A stretch of 64,000 nt of DNA, from NCBI GenBank assembly GCA_947259505.1, contig CAMYLT010000004.1, positions 62,001-126,000 of the forward strand, in the 5' to 3' direction. This DNA is from an uncultured Porticoccus sp. (GTDB lineage: Bacteria > Pseudomonadota > Gammaproteobacteria > Pseudomonadales > Porticoccaceae). A program made the position numbers and the translations under genes. Under the pieces are notes generated by a model, which did not search any database, was not told where the DNA came from, and saw nothing but the letters and a program-made list of their open reading frames with translations. Positions within the stretch are counted from its first letter, which is position 1; the number at the start of each line of letters is the position of its first letter. Of the stretch, positions 27,008-36,730 are shown in pieces.

Positions 27008-28330
27008 TTACGGCTTAGCAGCCGGGCTATCAGCGTGATAATTTTGAGCAGGCAGGACTTCAGGTGATGAGGGGGTCTGGTGTTCGCTCCCGTCTTTCAA
27101 CTGCCACATATTCTGGTACCGGTAGTTCAGCAGTACCGCGATCGCGATTAAATGCCAGGGCAGATCGAAATAGGAAAGGCTCAAAAATGCTCCACCAGCC
27201 AAGTAAGCAATCAGGCTCACCTGAAGCATGCGCGCCAACACATTGGGTGGCGAGGAAGGATTGTCCTTCGTGCGCCTGATCACCTGCGAAAGGTTCCGCC
27301 ATGTCAAACCCAGCACCGACAGGAAAAGGATAAGCCCGGGCCAACCGTGGTCAGCCAGCACGGAAAAATAAATACTGTGGGCCACAAACACCCAATCGGG
27401 ATTGGGTGCATACATGGCGAAACTGGACTTGGACCATGATTGCAAGCCCCCACCCGTAAGTCGGTCATCTGCCACATTAATACTGTATTGCCACGAGTTT
27501 AACCGCTGAAGAGAAGAAATATCCTGCTGATAGTTTTTGATGCTATCCATCCGCTCGTGCCAGCTTTCGGGCATAAATGCCGCCAGCAGGGCCAGAAGTA
27601 AAACAATGGCGACACCGCTGACTATCTTGGTCTTTGTCTTCAGCCAGAAAAATCCCCCCACAGCCAACATAGCCAGAAGGGCGCCGCGGGACTGAGACCC
27701 TACCACCGCCACCAAACTCATGACAATGCTGAATAAAAGGCCATACCGAATCCATCGGTTGGTCGAGATGCGATACAGGTAAACCATCAAGGGGATAACC
27801 ATTAGTACGGCCACAGCCAACGCGTTGTTTTCCTCAATATTACTCGACGGTGGTCCATATACACGAAATGACCCACCCGTCAACAGAGTAAAAACTCCCC
27901 CTTTCACACTAAAAAAGCCAATGGAACCCACAATCACCCAAATCAGCAGATTGAGCTTTTTCTCGTCGGTTATCAGGATCATGGTAATAAGCGTCATAAC
28001 CTGTACCTTTATAATTTCGGTGTACATGGTCATGGCGGCTTCGGGATTGAGCGCATTAAACGTGGTAATCGCCATCCAGATAATAAACATTATCCAGATG
28101 ACGACTGTAAGATTTAATGGAACCTTCTGTCTGTCCTTACAAAATAGAAGCGAGATAAACAATGTTACCGCCACAATCATGGCAAAGGGCATGTTATAGG
28201 CAAACCCCCAAGTGAGGCGGTGGGGATTCATGTAGCTGATCCACGACCACACCAGTACACCAATATAGGCATGCCGCAGAATAAACGGCAGACTACCGAA
28301 GATCATCAAGGTAACCAGAATATCCCTCAT
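27008..28330 (-). CDS. Putative O-glycosylation ligase, exosortase A system-associated
   Basis: From the ATG at 28328-28330 the protein (440 residues) begins MRDILVTLMIFGSLPFIL, the typical start of the XrtA-associated Wzy/WaaL-like protein (TIGR03097 family). About ten membrane helices are present, with the large ligase-type loop containing GGLQSWSKSSFAMYAPNPDW near residues 290-309 and HSIYFSVLADHGWPG near 315-329. The ten residues upstream in the longer frame look non-native. It probably polymerises or transfers the glycan. Members are diagnostic of exosortase A loci. Confidence 0.88.
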   Translation of the reverse strand: MRDILVTLMIFGSLPFILRHAYIGVLVWSWISYMNPHRLTWGFAYNMPFAMIVAVTLFISLLFCKDRQKVPLNLTVVIWIMFIIWMAITTFNALNPEAAMTMYTEIIKVQVMTLITMILITDEKKLNLLIWVIVGSIGFFSVKGGVFTLLTGGSFRVYGPPSSNIEENNALAVAVLMVIPLMVYLYRISTNRWIRYGLLFSIVMSLVAVVGSQSRGALLAMLAVGGFFWLKTKTKIVSGVAIVLLLALLAAFMPESWHERMDSIKNYQQDISSLQRLNSWQYSINVADDRLTGGGLQSWSKSSFAMYAPNPDWVFVAHSIYFSVLADHGWPGLILFLSVLGLTWRNLSQVIRRTKDNPSSPPNVLARMLQVSLIAYLAGGAFLSLSYFDLPWHLIAIAVLLNYRYQNMWQLKDGSEHQTPSSPEVLPAQNYHADSPAAKP

Positions 28331-28369
28331 GGCGTCCGTCTGCCCTCCCTGTGGAGACAACTTCCCATT

Positions 28370-29716
28370 TCAGGCCACCTTGCTGATGACATAGCGGAAC
28401 TTCCCGGATTTCTCAGGCTTGATCTCGTCACAATAATTGAATTCCACCGTGACACCCTGGCCCAGCCGTTGCTTGAAGACATCCTCAATGGCCTGCTCAT
28501 TGGTAGTAACAAACCCCTCCCCGCGCACGATATCCACTCGGGTCAGCTCCAGGGATTCCTGGGTGATTTTGAATGAGGCGATGCCCGGCAGGTCGCGCAG
28601 AATATAAATCAGTGCCAGGCCGTGCATGACCGTACCATCCTGCCCCACCAGGAAATCGGTGGAGCGCCCCTGAATATCGTGCAACACCGGTAGGCCGCGG
28701 CCACAAGCGCAACCGCTTGTACTTAGAGTTCCCACGTCACCGGTGCGGTAGCGGACAAACGGGTAGTCGCGGGTGGCCAGGTGGGTGACAACAATTTCAC
28801 CAGATTGCCCCGGGGGTAGCACATTCCCATCGGCATCGATAATTTCAACGATAATGTCCTCGGCCGTGATATGCATACTGCCGGACGGACACTGATGGGC
28901 GATAAAACCGGCATCCCGACCACCATAACCATTGGCTACCGGGCAGCCAAACACCTGCTCAATCTTTTCCCGCTGGTGATCGTATAACCGCTCTGAGGTG
29001 ACAAATGCCACCCGGATACCGAGACCGGCCAGATCAATGCCACGCTTGTGGCCGTGTTCCGCAATATGTGCCAGGGCCGATGGATATCCAAACAACATGG
29101 CGGGTTTTACCCGACAGATGGTATCCACGAATTGATCCAGCTTCGTCTCTGACATCTCGAAAGCCGGCAGTAATTGGGTGCGGAACAGCTTATCCCGCCA
29201 CTGCTTGACCCGATCCTGGGCACCCAGCTCAATGGGGGACCCCCAGACCACGATTTCCGGATCACCGATATCCACGTCCCACCAGCGGGTGGCCCGCCAT
29301 TTGGCGGCCACATCGTGACTGACCCTCTGGCTACCAATAAAGAAAATCAACGGTTCACCGCTGGAACCACCGGTATTGAAACGCGCCAGTCCCCGACTAT
29401 CATCGGCTTTCATCTGTTCAGTATTAGCACGAATTTCTGGTTTACCCATCAATGGCAGACGCTGTAATTCCTGTGTCGAGCTAACGCTTTGCGGTTTGAA
29501 ATCAAGTGTCTTAAATAATTTTTTGTAGTAGGGAACATGTTGTTCAATATCCAGTAGGAAACCCCTTAACCGGCTGACCTGATTCGCTTCGAGTTCGGCG
29601 GCACTCAACCACTGGGACCGCTCCATATCCCGACGCACCCGAACTGTAGAGTGCTTTTTTAGTTTTTCATGAACGGGAAACAGGACTCCCGACACCAACG
29701 TTGTGTAAAAACTCAT
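28370..29716 (-). CDS. Phenylacetate-CoA ligase/CapK-family AMP-forming enzyme
   Basis: The 448-residue protein is an adenylate-forming enzyme with the P-loop FNTGGSSGEPL near residues 112-122, the NGYGGRDAGF region near 263-272 and RYRTGDVGTL near 331-340. It contains a CACGRG cysteine motif typical of the CapK/PaaK-like group. In capsule and EPS loci, CapK-type proteins are common but their substrates are rarely known. It overlaps the glycosyltransferase gene upstream by ATGA. It could activate an acyl or amino-acid decoration of the sugar. Confidence 0.85.
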   Translation of the reverse strand: MSFYTTLVSGVLFPVHEKLKKHSTVRVRRDMERSQWLSAAELEANQVSRLRGFLLDIEQHVPYYKKLFKTLDFKPQSVSSTQELQRLPLMGKPEIRANTEQMKADDSRGLARFNTGGSSGEPLIFFIGSQRVSHDVAAKWRATRWWDVDIGDPEIVVWGSPIELGAQDRVKQWRDKLFRTQLLPAFEMSETKLDQFVDTICRVKPAMLFGYPSALAHIAEHGHKRGIDLAGLGIRVAFVTSERLYDHQREKIEQVFGCPVANGYGGRDAGFIAHQCPSGSMHITAEDIIVEIIDADGNVLPPGQSGEIVVTHLATRDYPFVRYRTGDVGTLSTSGCACGRGLPVLHDIQGRSTDFLVGQDGTVMHGLALIYILRDLPGIASFKITQESLELTRVDIVRGEGFVTTNEQAIEDVFKQRLGQGVTVEFNYCDEIKPEKSGKFRYVISKVA

Positions 29717-30828
29717 GCACCAGACCTTACCAAGTCATACATTGCCAGCCATTGCTGCTTGACCTCTGGCCAAGCATAAGGCCTGACGGCCTCCAGACCA
29801 TTATTGATCAATGTGCTACGAAGCGCCTCTTCCCGGGATAAGCGCACGATCTCCTCGGCCATGGCCGCCGCATCACCCGATGGCACCATCAATGCTGTAC
29901 TGCCATGCTCAACAATATACGGAATTCCGCCCACATTGGTTGTGATGACGGGCACACCGCAAGCGAGAGACTCCAACACCGAATTAGGCATATTGTCTAC
30001 AGTAGTCGGGTTAACCATGACATCTGCAGCGTGATAAAAATCGACAATTTTCTTGGCATCCAGGCGTCCTGTAAATTTAACGCAGTCCTCTAATGCCAGA
30101 TCCTTGACCAGCTGTTCGAGCTCGGTCTTTTGAGGACCCGAACCGGCAATGGATAACTGAATTTTCGGTATCTGCCTACGAGCTAACGCCACGGCCTCAA
30201 TAGCCATACGGATACCGTAGATCGGCTCAAGGTTTCTAGTAATAATCAGTCGAAAAGGACGCTCAGCGTCAAGCTCACCATCATCAACAGCCTGAATAGG
30301 AGAAAATCGCTGCAGATTTATAATGTTTGGAATAACAGTCGTATCAATACCAAAATCGGCAAAGATATTTTTCAGATAATCGGAGGGTACAACTATCCGA
30401 CTTGCACGATTGAGGGTAGGTTTGACATGATCAAACGATTGTTTGAAGTATTTTTCGGCCTCCCCACCTCGGTAGTTCACAATTACCGGCGTTTTTCTCA
30501 GGTAACCTAACCAAACAACCGGAGCTGAAAATAATTGCCATGACCAACCTGAATTGGCCATCAGGTGGATCACATCTACTTGACCGGCCAACTTCCAAAC
30601 TGACCATAGGTAAGGAACCAAGCGGAAAAGAGCCCTCACACCCCGTAACTTTTCGACAAACTTGGGGCGATAAGGTCTATTTGTCTGAACTAAGAAGACA
30701 TTCAGCTGCTCTTCACGGAGAAGGTTAACCAACTGTCGGGTCTGGGTAGCCATACCACCGGCTGGAGGTGGAAGTGGCCCAACCACCCCAAGACACAAGG
30801 GTTTCTCCTCAGAGGAACGGCGTCTCAT
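29713..30828 (-). CDS. Glycosyltransferase family 4
   Basis: The 371-residue GT-B protein begins near GVVGPLPPPAGGMATQTRQL (residues 14-33), the N-terminal glycine-rich loop of family 4. The C-terminal nucleotide-sugar site includes ISGSGPQ-type residues (SIAGSGPQKTELEQL near 217) and the retaining-type E-x7-E region in NPTTVDNMPNSVLESLACG near 269-287. It starts inside the stop of the next upstream gene (ATGA). It probably adds one sugar of the EPS repeat. Confidence 0.88.
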   Translation of the reverse strand: MRRRSSEEKPLCLGVVGPLPPPAGGMATQTRQLVNLLREEQLNVFLVQTNRPYRPKFVEKLRGVRALFRLVPYLWSVWKLAGQVDVIHLMANSGWSWQLFSAPVVWLGYLRKTPVIVNYRGGEAEKYFKQSFDHVKPTLNRASRIVVPSDYLKNIFADFGIDTTVIPNIINLQRFSPIQAVDDGELDAERPFRLIITRNLEPIYGIRMAIEAVALARRQIPKIQLSIAGSGPQKTELEQLVKDLALEDCVKFTGRLDAKKIVDFYHAADVMVNPTTVDNMPNSVLESLACGVPVITTNVGGIPYIVEHGSTALMVPSGDAAAMAEEIVRLSREEALRSTLINNGLEAVRPYAWPEVKQQWLAMYDLVRSGA

Positions 30829-32027
30829 GACAACAAATTGCCGTATACACCCTTATAATGGCTCACGCTGTTTGACCAATTTCTATCCTGCTCAACGTAG
30901 TCCCGACCATTCTGACGCATTTCAGGCCATGACTGTTTATTCTGCAACATTTCAACCACAGCACCAGCCAGATCGCCAGCGCTATCTGCACGGAATAGAC
31001 AACCATTCTCACCATGACGGATCAATTCCTTGTGCCCGCCAACATCAGAGGCCAATACAAGCTTTCCCTGGGCCATTGCTTCAAGGGGTTTCAGCGGAGT
31101 CACTAAATCTGTAAGCCTCATAGAAAGACGTGGGTAGATGAATATCTCCACCAAGTCATAGTAATCTTGAACTTCTGTGTGAGGCACCCGCCCCGTCATC
31201 ATGACGTAGTCGTCAAGGTTAAGTTCGGCAATTTTCAATTTAATCAACGTTTCCTGAGGGCCACCACCCACTAGTAATAAACGTAAATCAGGACAACTTC
31301 TCAGCATTTCCGGCATTGCATCAAGCAAGAGCGGGATGCCCTCGTAGGCATAAAATGAGCCGATAAAACCAAGCACTATTTTGCCATCCAGGCTGAGCGA
31401 ACTCATCAATTGTGGATCTACTGCCCTACCCGTACTGAAATGTTCGATGTCCACGGCATTTGGGATGACGGTCACCTTCGACCCCGGAATTCCTCGATCA
31501 ACAATATCCAAGCGCAGTCCTTCGCAAATCGTTGTTACCGCATCAGCCTTGCTAAATACTCGACTTTCCATTGCCCGAGTCAGCCGATAGCGCAATCCAA
31601 ATTCCTTACTGGTACCATGATCTACAGCGGCATCTTCCCAGAACGCACGGCACTCATAAACCACTGGAAGCCCATATTTTTTGTTGGCCTGTAATGCAGC
31701 AAGCCCGTTCAGCGCCGGAGAGTGTGCATGCAAGATATCCGGCTTTTCGAGCTCGATTACCTCAGCAATGCGTTTGGCCAATGTTTGTACTACATGCCAC
31801 TGATTCAAAACAGGCAACCTGGAAGTCAGGCTCGGTTGGTCCGGCGTTCGATAGAAGCGGAGGCCATCGACCTCTTCAAGAGCAGCTTGGGCATCAATAT
31901 GTTTCAGGCCCGTAACATGTACGGTATCCCAGCCCAGGGCACGCTGGTGCCTCAGAATATTGCGGGTACGAAAGGTATAACCGCTTTGCAGCGGTATTGA
32001 ATGATCAAGGATATGTAGAATACGCAT
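30825..32027 (-). CDS. PEP-CTERM/exosortase A-associated glycosyltransferase (Daro_2409 type)
   Basis: The 400-residue GT-B protein begins MRILHILDHSIPLQSGYTFR, a start characteristic of the exosortase A-associated glycosyltransferase (TIGR04063 family). A C-terminal GT4 domain includes GFIGSFYAYEGIPLLLDA near residues 207-224 and the donor-site segment TPLKPLEAMAQGK near 309-321. The ATG at 32025-32027 is preferred to TTG at 32033; either follows the amidotransferase gene by only a few bases. Diagnostic of XrtA loci. Confidence 0.9.
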   Translation of the reverse strand: MRILHILDHSIPLQSGYTFRTRNILRHQRALGWDTVHVTGLKHIDAQAALEEVDGLRFYRTPDQPSLTSRLPVLNQWHVVQTLAKRIAEVIELEKPDILHAHSPALNGLAALQANKKYGLPVVYECRAFWEDAAVDHGTSKEFGLRYRLTRAMESRVFSKADAVTTICEGLRLDIVDRGIPGSKVTVIPNAVDIEHFSTGRAVDPQLMSSLSLDGKIVLGFIGSFYAYEGIPLLLDAMPEMLRSCPDLRLLLVGGGPQETLIKLKIAELNLDDYVMMTGRVPHTEVQDYYDLVEIFIYPRLSMRLTDLVTPLKPLEAMAQGKLVLASDVGGHKELIRHGENGCLFRADSAGDLAGAVVEMLQNKQSWPEMRQNGRDYVEQDRNWSNSVSHYKGVYGNLLS

Positions 32028-32033
32028 AGCCAA

Positions 32034-33932
32034 CTAGAGTCCAAAGTGATCGTTTTTAGTAGTAGCCTCGAACATCAATAGAGACCATAACACGGCACTG
32101 TGGTCACGCCGCCCCGACAAATGCTGCCCCACCAACTGCTCAAGATAAGACTGATTAAACAGACCTGTCTCCGCCAGCCCCCCTTCAGTGATAGAACTAC
32201 GCAGTCGGCTTTTGAGTGGTCCACGGAACCAGTTTGCCAACGGCACACCAAAACCCATTTTTGGCCTATAGAGCACATCATTAGGCAAATGAGGTTCCAG
32301 AGTTTTCTTTAGAACGTATTTACCTTCTCCACCCTTCAGTTTAATACCAGAAGGCAACCCCGATACCCATTCCATCAATTTATGATCCAACAGAGGTACT
32401 CGCACTTCGAGAGCGTGAGCCATGCTGGCTCGATCTACTTTGGTCAGAATATCTCCAACCAAATAGGTTTTCATATCCAGATATTGTATCAATGAAAGAG
32501 GGTCATCAGTGGGTGAACGATCAGCGTAATACTTAAACACCTCTATAGCCTGATAGCCCTGTATCTCTTTCTTCAATCCATCACTAAAAAGGCGCTGCCG
32601 TTGATCGTCTTTCGCCAGAGATACCGAATGGAGATAGGCTTCAACAGAATTTCTGGCAAGGGACTGAAAGGTACTTTTAGCACGAAAAACCTTGGGTGCC
32701 CAATCAGCCTTCGGGTACACACGACCCAGCGCGCCGAATACCGGCTTCCGTAGGCCCAAGGGCAGAGATGAGCGTAATTTTTCTTCATTCATATGCCAGC
32801 GGTAGCGCCGGTACCCGGCAAAGCTCTCATCACCACCATCACCAGACAGTGCCACTGTCACCCTTTGCTTCGCCAACTGGCAAACACGATATGTTGGTAT
32901 CGCGGAACTATCTGCATAAGGCTCGTCATAAAGGCTGGCAAGGATATCCAGCAGGTCAAAATCATCACTGTCTACCGTTTGCTCGAAATGATTGGTGTGG
33001 TAGCGCTCGGCCACCATGCGGGCAAATTCTGTCTCGTTAAACTGCTTAACATCAAAGCCTATCGCGCAGGTATTAACTGGATCCGGTTGCAGACCCGCCA
33101 TCATGGCGACCACGGCACTTGAATCTACGCCGCCAGACAGGAAAGCACCCAAAGGAACCTCTGCCACCATCCGGACATCCACCGCTTCCCGCATGCGCTC
33201 AAGTAACTCTCTGCAGGTATCCTCCTCCGAGCCTGTCTGGACTGGGGAGAAAGGGATATCCCAATATTCCACAGAGCGAGGAACAGGTTGCCCGCGTTTT
33301 ATCAAAAGCGTATGCCCTGGAGGTAACTTATAGACATCTCTATAGATTGTCTTTGGCTCAGGGATATAACCCAGTGCAAAGTAATCTTCTACAGCTTGAG
33401 GATTAAGCGCACGAGGAAGGAGAGGATGCGCTTTCAATACTTTCAGCTCTGAGCCAAACACCAACTGATTATCAGGTAACACCGCATAGAACAACGGCTT
33501 AATCCCAAACCGATCTCTGGCAAGGAACAGGGTTTGTTCACGACGATCATACAGGGCAAATGCAAACATACCCCGAAAATGATCTACACAATGCTCGCCC
33601 CATTCCTGCCAGGCATAAAGGATCACCTCTGTATCGCAGCGGGTGCGAAACCGATAACCCTTTTCTATAAGCTGTTTGGACAGAGTTCTAAAGTTGTAAA
33701 TTTCGCCATTAAAGACCACACAAAGATTGCCATCCTCACTATGCATCGGCTGCTGGCCAGATGACAGATCGATAATGGACAATCGTCTATGTGCCAAGGC
33801 AATACCAGGCTCTAGGTGTTGCCCGCCCTCATCGGGACCACGATGGAATTGTGACTGGTTCATGGCACCAAGCAAGTCACCATCCAGTTCCCGACGACCG
33901 GTTAAATCAAAAATTCCTGCTATACCACACAT
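32034..33932 (-). CDS. Amidotransferase 1, exosortase A system-associated (asparagine synthase type)
   Basis: The 632-residue enzyme has an intact glutaminase domain beginning MCGIAGIF (Cys2 nucleophile) with RGPDEGG near residues 32-38, and the synthetase domain with the P-loop FLSGGVDSSA near 265-274 and LSGDGGDESFAGY. It therefore can draw ammonia from glutamine, unlike the homologue at 11232. The full-length match and position beside the Daro_2409-type glycosyltransferase fit the XrtA amidotransferase 1 group (TIGR03108). It may amidate a uronic acid of the EPS. Confidence 0.92.
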   Translation of the reverse strand: MCGIAGIFDLTGRRELDGDLLGAMNQSQFHRGPDEGGQHLEPGIALAHRRLSIIDLSSGQQPMHSEDGNLCVVFNGEIYNFRTLSKQLIEKGYRFRTRCDTEVILYAWQEWGEHCVDHFRGMFAFALYDRREQTLFLARDRFGIKPLFYAVLPDNQLVFGSELKVLKAHPLLPRALNPQAVEDYFALGYIPEPKTIYRDVYKLPPGHTLLIKRGQPVPRSVEYWDIPFSPVQTGSEEDTCRELLERMREAVDVRMVAEVPLGAFLSGGVDSSAVVAMMAGLQPDPVNTCAIGFDVKQFNETEFARMVAERYHTNHFEQTVDSDDFDLLDILASLYDEPYADSSAIPTYRVCQLAKQRVTVALSGDGGDESFAGYRRYRWHMNEEKLRSSLPLGLRKPVFGALGRVYPKADWAPKVFRAKSTFQSLARNSVEAYLHSVSLAKDDQRQRLFSDGLKKEIQGYQAIEVFKYYADRSPTDDPLSLIQYLDMKTYLVGDILTKVDRASMAHALEVRVPLLDHKLMEWVSGLPSGIKLKGGEGKYVLKKTLEPHLPNDVLYRPKMGFGVPLANWFRGPLKSRLRSSITEGGLAETGLFNQSYLEQLVGQHLSGRRDHSAVLWSLLMFEATTKNDHFGL

Positions 33933-33935
33933 GTA

Positions 33936-35120
33936 TTAATTGCCCTGGACTCTGTTATCGGTAGTTTCATGCTGGCGAATACCGAGCACTTCATCGTAGA
34001 CACTCAGGTACTCAGCCACCGCTCTATCCCAGTTAAAAGTTTCCCGGACTAGCTCAAGTCCTCGTCGCCCCATACTTTGGCGTAATTCATCATCGGCCAA
34101 AAGTTGAGCAATAACTCCTGCAAGTTCTGCGGCATGATTGACAGAGACCAACCGACCATTGTGATTTTCCATAATCAGCTCTGGGTTTCCGCCCACTCGT
34201 GTAGCTACCACAGGCAAGCCAGTGGCCATTGCCTCAAGCACTGTATTGGAAATACCCTCTGCCAGTGATGGCAATACAAAGATGTCCATCAACTGTAACA
34301 ACTCTGGAATATCTTCCCGATCACCAGTCATCCAGACCAATTCGGACAACCCCATATCCCGAACACGATCAGACAACGACTGGAACAATGGCCCATCTCC
34401 TACCAGAATCAGTCTCAAGGTCTCCCTTAACTGCGGCGTGGCCGTTAACAGATGATTAAATGCTTCGATTAGCATGCCCTGATTTTTAACCTCAGCAAGC
34501 CGACCCACAGTACCCACCACAACTGTTTTCGGAGAGAGAAAACTTGAGGAGGGCAGGCAACTATTTTCTAGTATTAACTGACATGGTTTAAATTTCTTGG
34601 TGTCCACACCATTGTAGATCTGCCTCAACTTATGATCCGGCACATTAATGGTATGCTTTAGCCAAGACTGGAGGTCTTTGCTTACAGCAATATAACGATG
34701 GATAAATGGTTTTAATGCCTTTCGCAAAAGGTTATATTTTTTATTTGTACCATCAAGATCCTGAATATCCCGCCCATGCTCACCGTGAACCCGCTTAAGA
34801 CCCGCAATAGGTAATGTCACCAACTGCATTTCCAGGCTGGCAAGATTGCGAGTATGAACTAGTGCGGGACGAAGCCGACGAAGCACTTTCCATAACCGTC
34901 GGTATACCCCAAAATCTTGGCCGGGCTGCTTGTGTAGCTCAATCACTTCTACGCCAGGTACAATTATTCTACTGGCGAAATCATCGGCACCGGTAAGGCA
35001 GATAATTGCGTGGCGGTAGCGATCTGCTGGAGCGCGGTTGATGATATTAATCAAACCATTTTCTAACCCACCAGTACCCAAAGCGTAAATGATGTGAGCG
35101 ACGAGTGGTGGCTGGCTCAT
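33936..35120 (-). CDS. Sugar transferase, PEP-CTERM/EpsH1 system-associated (GT4, TIGR03088 type)
   Basis: The 394-residue GT-B protein begins VAHIIYALGTGGLENGLINI near residues 7-26, the start typical of this XrtA-associated family. The catalytic domain shows VGTVGRLAEVKNQGMLIEAF near 191-210, LILVGDGPLF near 228-237 and LPSLAEGISNTVLEAMATG near 278-296, where the retaining E-x7-E pair lies. Its ATG overlaps the stop of xrtA (ATGA). It adds a hexose or amino sugar to the growing chain. Confidence 0.92.
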   Translation of the reverse strand: MSQPPLVAHIIYALGTGGLENGLINIINRAPADRYRHAIICLTGADDFASRIIVPGVEVIELHKQPGQDFGVYRRLWKVLRRLRPALVHTRNLASLEMQLVTLPIAGLKRVHGEHGRDIQDLDGTNKKYNLLRKALKPFIHRYIAVSKDLQSWLKHTINVPDHKLRQIYNGVDTKKFKPCQLILENSCLPSSSFLSPKTVVVGTVGRLAEVKNQGMLIEAFNHLLTATPQLRETLRLILVGDGPLFQSLSDRVRDMGLSELVWMTGDREDIPELLQLMDIFVLPSLAEGISNTVLEAMATGLPVVATRVGGNPELIMENHNGRLVSVNHAAELAGVIAQLLADDELRQSMGRRGLELVRETFNWDRAVAEYLSVYDEVLGIRQHETTDNRVQGN

Positions 35121-36730
35121 CGACTCCTGGCCTCAACCAGTCCTTCATCCAATAATGACTCAAGTTGTGGGAGCATATTTGTCACAAAATCATCCAACAC
35201 TAAAGCAGCGGCGTGTTTTCCCAGTTGGGCATCACCAGAAGGAATAGGCGCGGAGACGGTGATAATTGCCGCATCACGCCGACCATCAAGCAATAAGCTC
35301 ATCACCTCCCAGATTTTGGCCATGTACTTATTATCCGTGTAATAACTGCCTACCCGATACCATTGCCACACCAATAATGCCTGACCGGGTCCCTTTAATA
35401 CTGCCTGTGTAACGTCAGTAGGTAGTGCATTATCCTGCAATCCTGTTGCCTGCTCTTTAGAGGCAACCCGCCAGTATCGAACATCGCTGTTGAATAACCG
35501 GTTCCTAGCGTTGACGACCTCTGCACCCTGCTTCTGCTCATGGTAATGGGCGACACTGAGACTTACTTGAGGCTTCCTTTTTCCATCATCCTCGTAGGTG
35601 TAAAACTGGTTAATATGGCCATCTGCCCCATGTGAAGAGGGGTACCAGTCCCAGCCTCGATTCCCTGTCAGCTGCCAATGTTCAAGGCTATCTGGAGAAG
35701 CTAGCTCCCCAAAAGATCCTGCTTGGTAAGCGTGGTTTATTCCGTAGCCCCAAGCCGGCCATAGGACCCCGACTACAAGCGCCAGAATGAGCGATGAAAT
35801 CAACTTTGCTGCATTCCTATTTACACGCCCAGCTGGGCTCTGAGCGACTACAATATGTTCATCAGGGACCTCGTCGGGATCGCGCCAGCGTGAGCCTATC
35901 AAAAAAAGTAGGAACATTATCAGACCGAAAAAGACCCACCCATAAATCAAATGATCCACACCAACCGCTAACTTCATGTCGCTGAAATGCCCAATCATCA
36001 CTATCATGTAAGCCCTGAGGCCGTTAGCGATGATAGGCACAATGGCGGATACAAGAATAAACGCCAACCTTTTCCAATTGTTTGTGTAATTGATATATGC
36101 AAACAGGCAGCCCAGTGTCAGTGATGCAATCAAGTAACGGATACCACTACAAGCTTCCACTACAGACCAATTACCACTCGGCAGCGAAATAAACATGCCA
36201 TCCCTATAAACGGGGATACCGGTCAGTTTGACTAATAGGGTTGTTACAGATGCCGTGTATTCCATCAACGAAGGAACCAACTCCTCTCCCATAGGCACTG
36301 CAAGAAACAAGAACGATAAGGGGAACATTAAAGTCCGAGAAATAGTTGCTCCCATGACCAGCACGAATGCCGAAACTATCATGGCAACCAGAGCCAACTG
36401 CTGAACCACAAGCACATCCACAAGATTGCCTAACAGCCAGACAAAACCTGCAATGGTCAGAGGAAACAAGGCGGGATAAAACGTCTCCGGACAAAAGTGC
36501 ATCCAGAAGCTCCGTCTGCGCCAGATTAACCAGGCAACCATCGGCACAATAACCATCCCGTGCGCATAAGTTTCGGAGCGAATCCACGTTTCAACCATAC
36601 GCCAAGCCGTCTGATGAAACAGACCCAAGAATGCGACCAGCAGAAACAGGGAGCACAAAGGAACCAGTAACAATCCCGGATTGTCGGGTTCGACGTTGTC
36701 ATCGAATAGAGTTGCTTTTTGATCATCCAT
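35117..36730 (-). CDS. xrtA: Exosortase A with C-terminal EpsI-like domain
   Basis: The protein (537 residues from the ATG at 36728-36730) has about eight membrane helices and the exosortase catalytic triad: Cys in VVEACSGIRYL, Arg in NGLRAYMIVMIGH and His in VDHLIYGW, roughly residues 180-265. The region after about residue 310 is a soluble EpsI-like domain (EHWQLTGNRGWDWYPS). Exosortases cleave and transfer PEP-CTERM proteins during export. The longest frame (to 36814) would overlap the preceding gene by 92 bases, so the shorter start is used; it overlaps by 8. No PEP-CTERM protein is encoded in this window. Confidence 0.93.
   Translation of the reverse strand: MDDQKATLFDDNVEPDNPGLLLVPLCSLFLLVAFLGLFHQTAWRMVETWIRSETYAHGMVIVPMVAWLIWRRRSFWMHFCPETFYPALFPLTIAGFVWLLGNLVDVLVVQQLALVAMIVSAFVLVMGATISRTLMFPLSFLFLAVPMGEELVPSLMEYTASVTTLLVKLTGIPVYRDGMFISLPSGNWSVVEACSGIRYLIASLTLGCLFAYINYTNNWKRLAFILVSAIVPIIANGLRAYMIVMIGHFSDMKLAVGVDHLIYGWVFFGLIMFLLFLIGSRWRDPDEVPDEHIVVAQSPAGRVNRNAAKLISSLILALVVGVLWPAWGYGINHAYQAGSFGELASPDSLEHWQLTGNRGWDWYPSSHGADGHINQFYTYEDDGKRKPQVSLSVAHYHEQKQGAEVVNARNRLFNSDVRYWRVASKEQATGLQDNALPTDVTQAVLKGPGQALLVWQWYRVGSYYTDNKYMAKIWEVMSLLLDGRRDAAIITVSAPIPSGDAQLGKHAAALVLDDFVTNMLPQLESLLDEGLVEARSR

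Noticed and set aside
35012-35021. GGCGGTAGCG, identical to the core of the ops element that recruits RfaH to polysaccharide operons
   Set aside because: It lies inside a glycosyltransferase coding region and on the strand opposite to all surrounding genes, so it is most likely chance.
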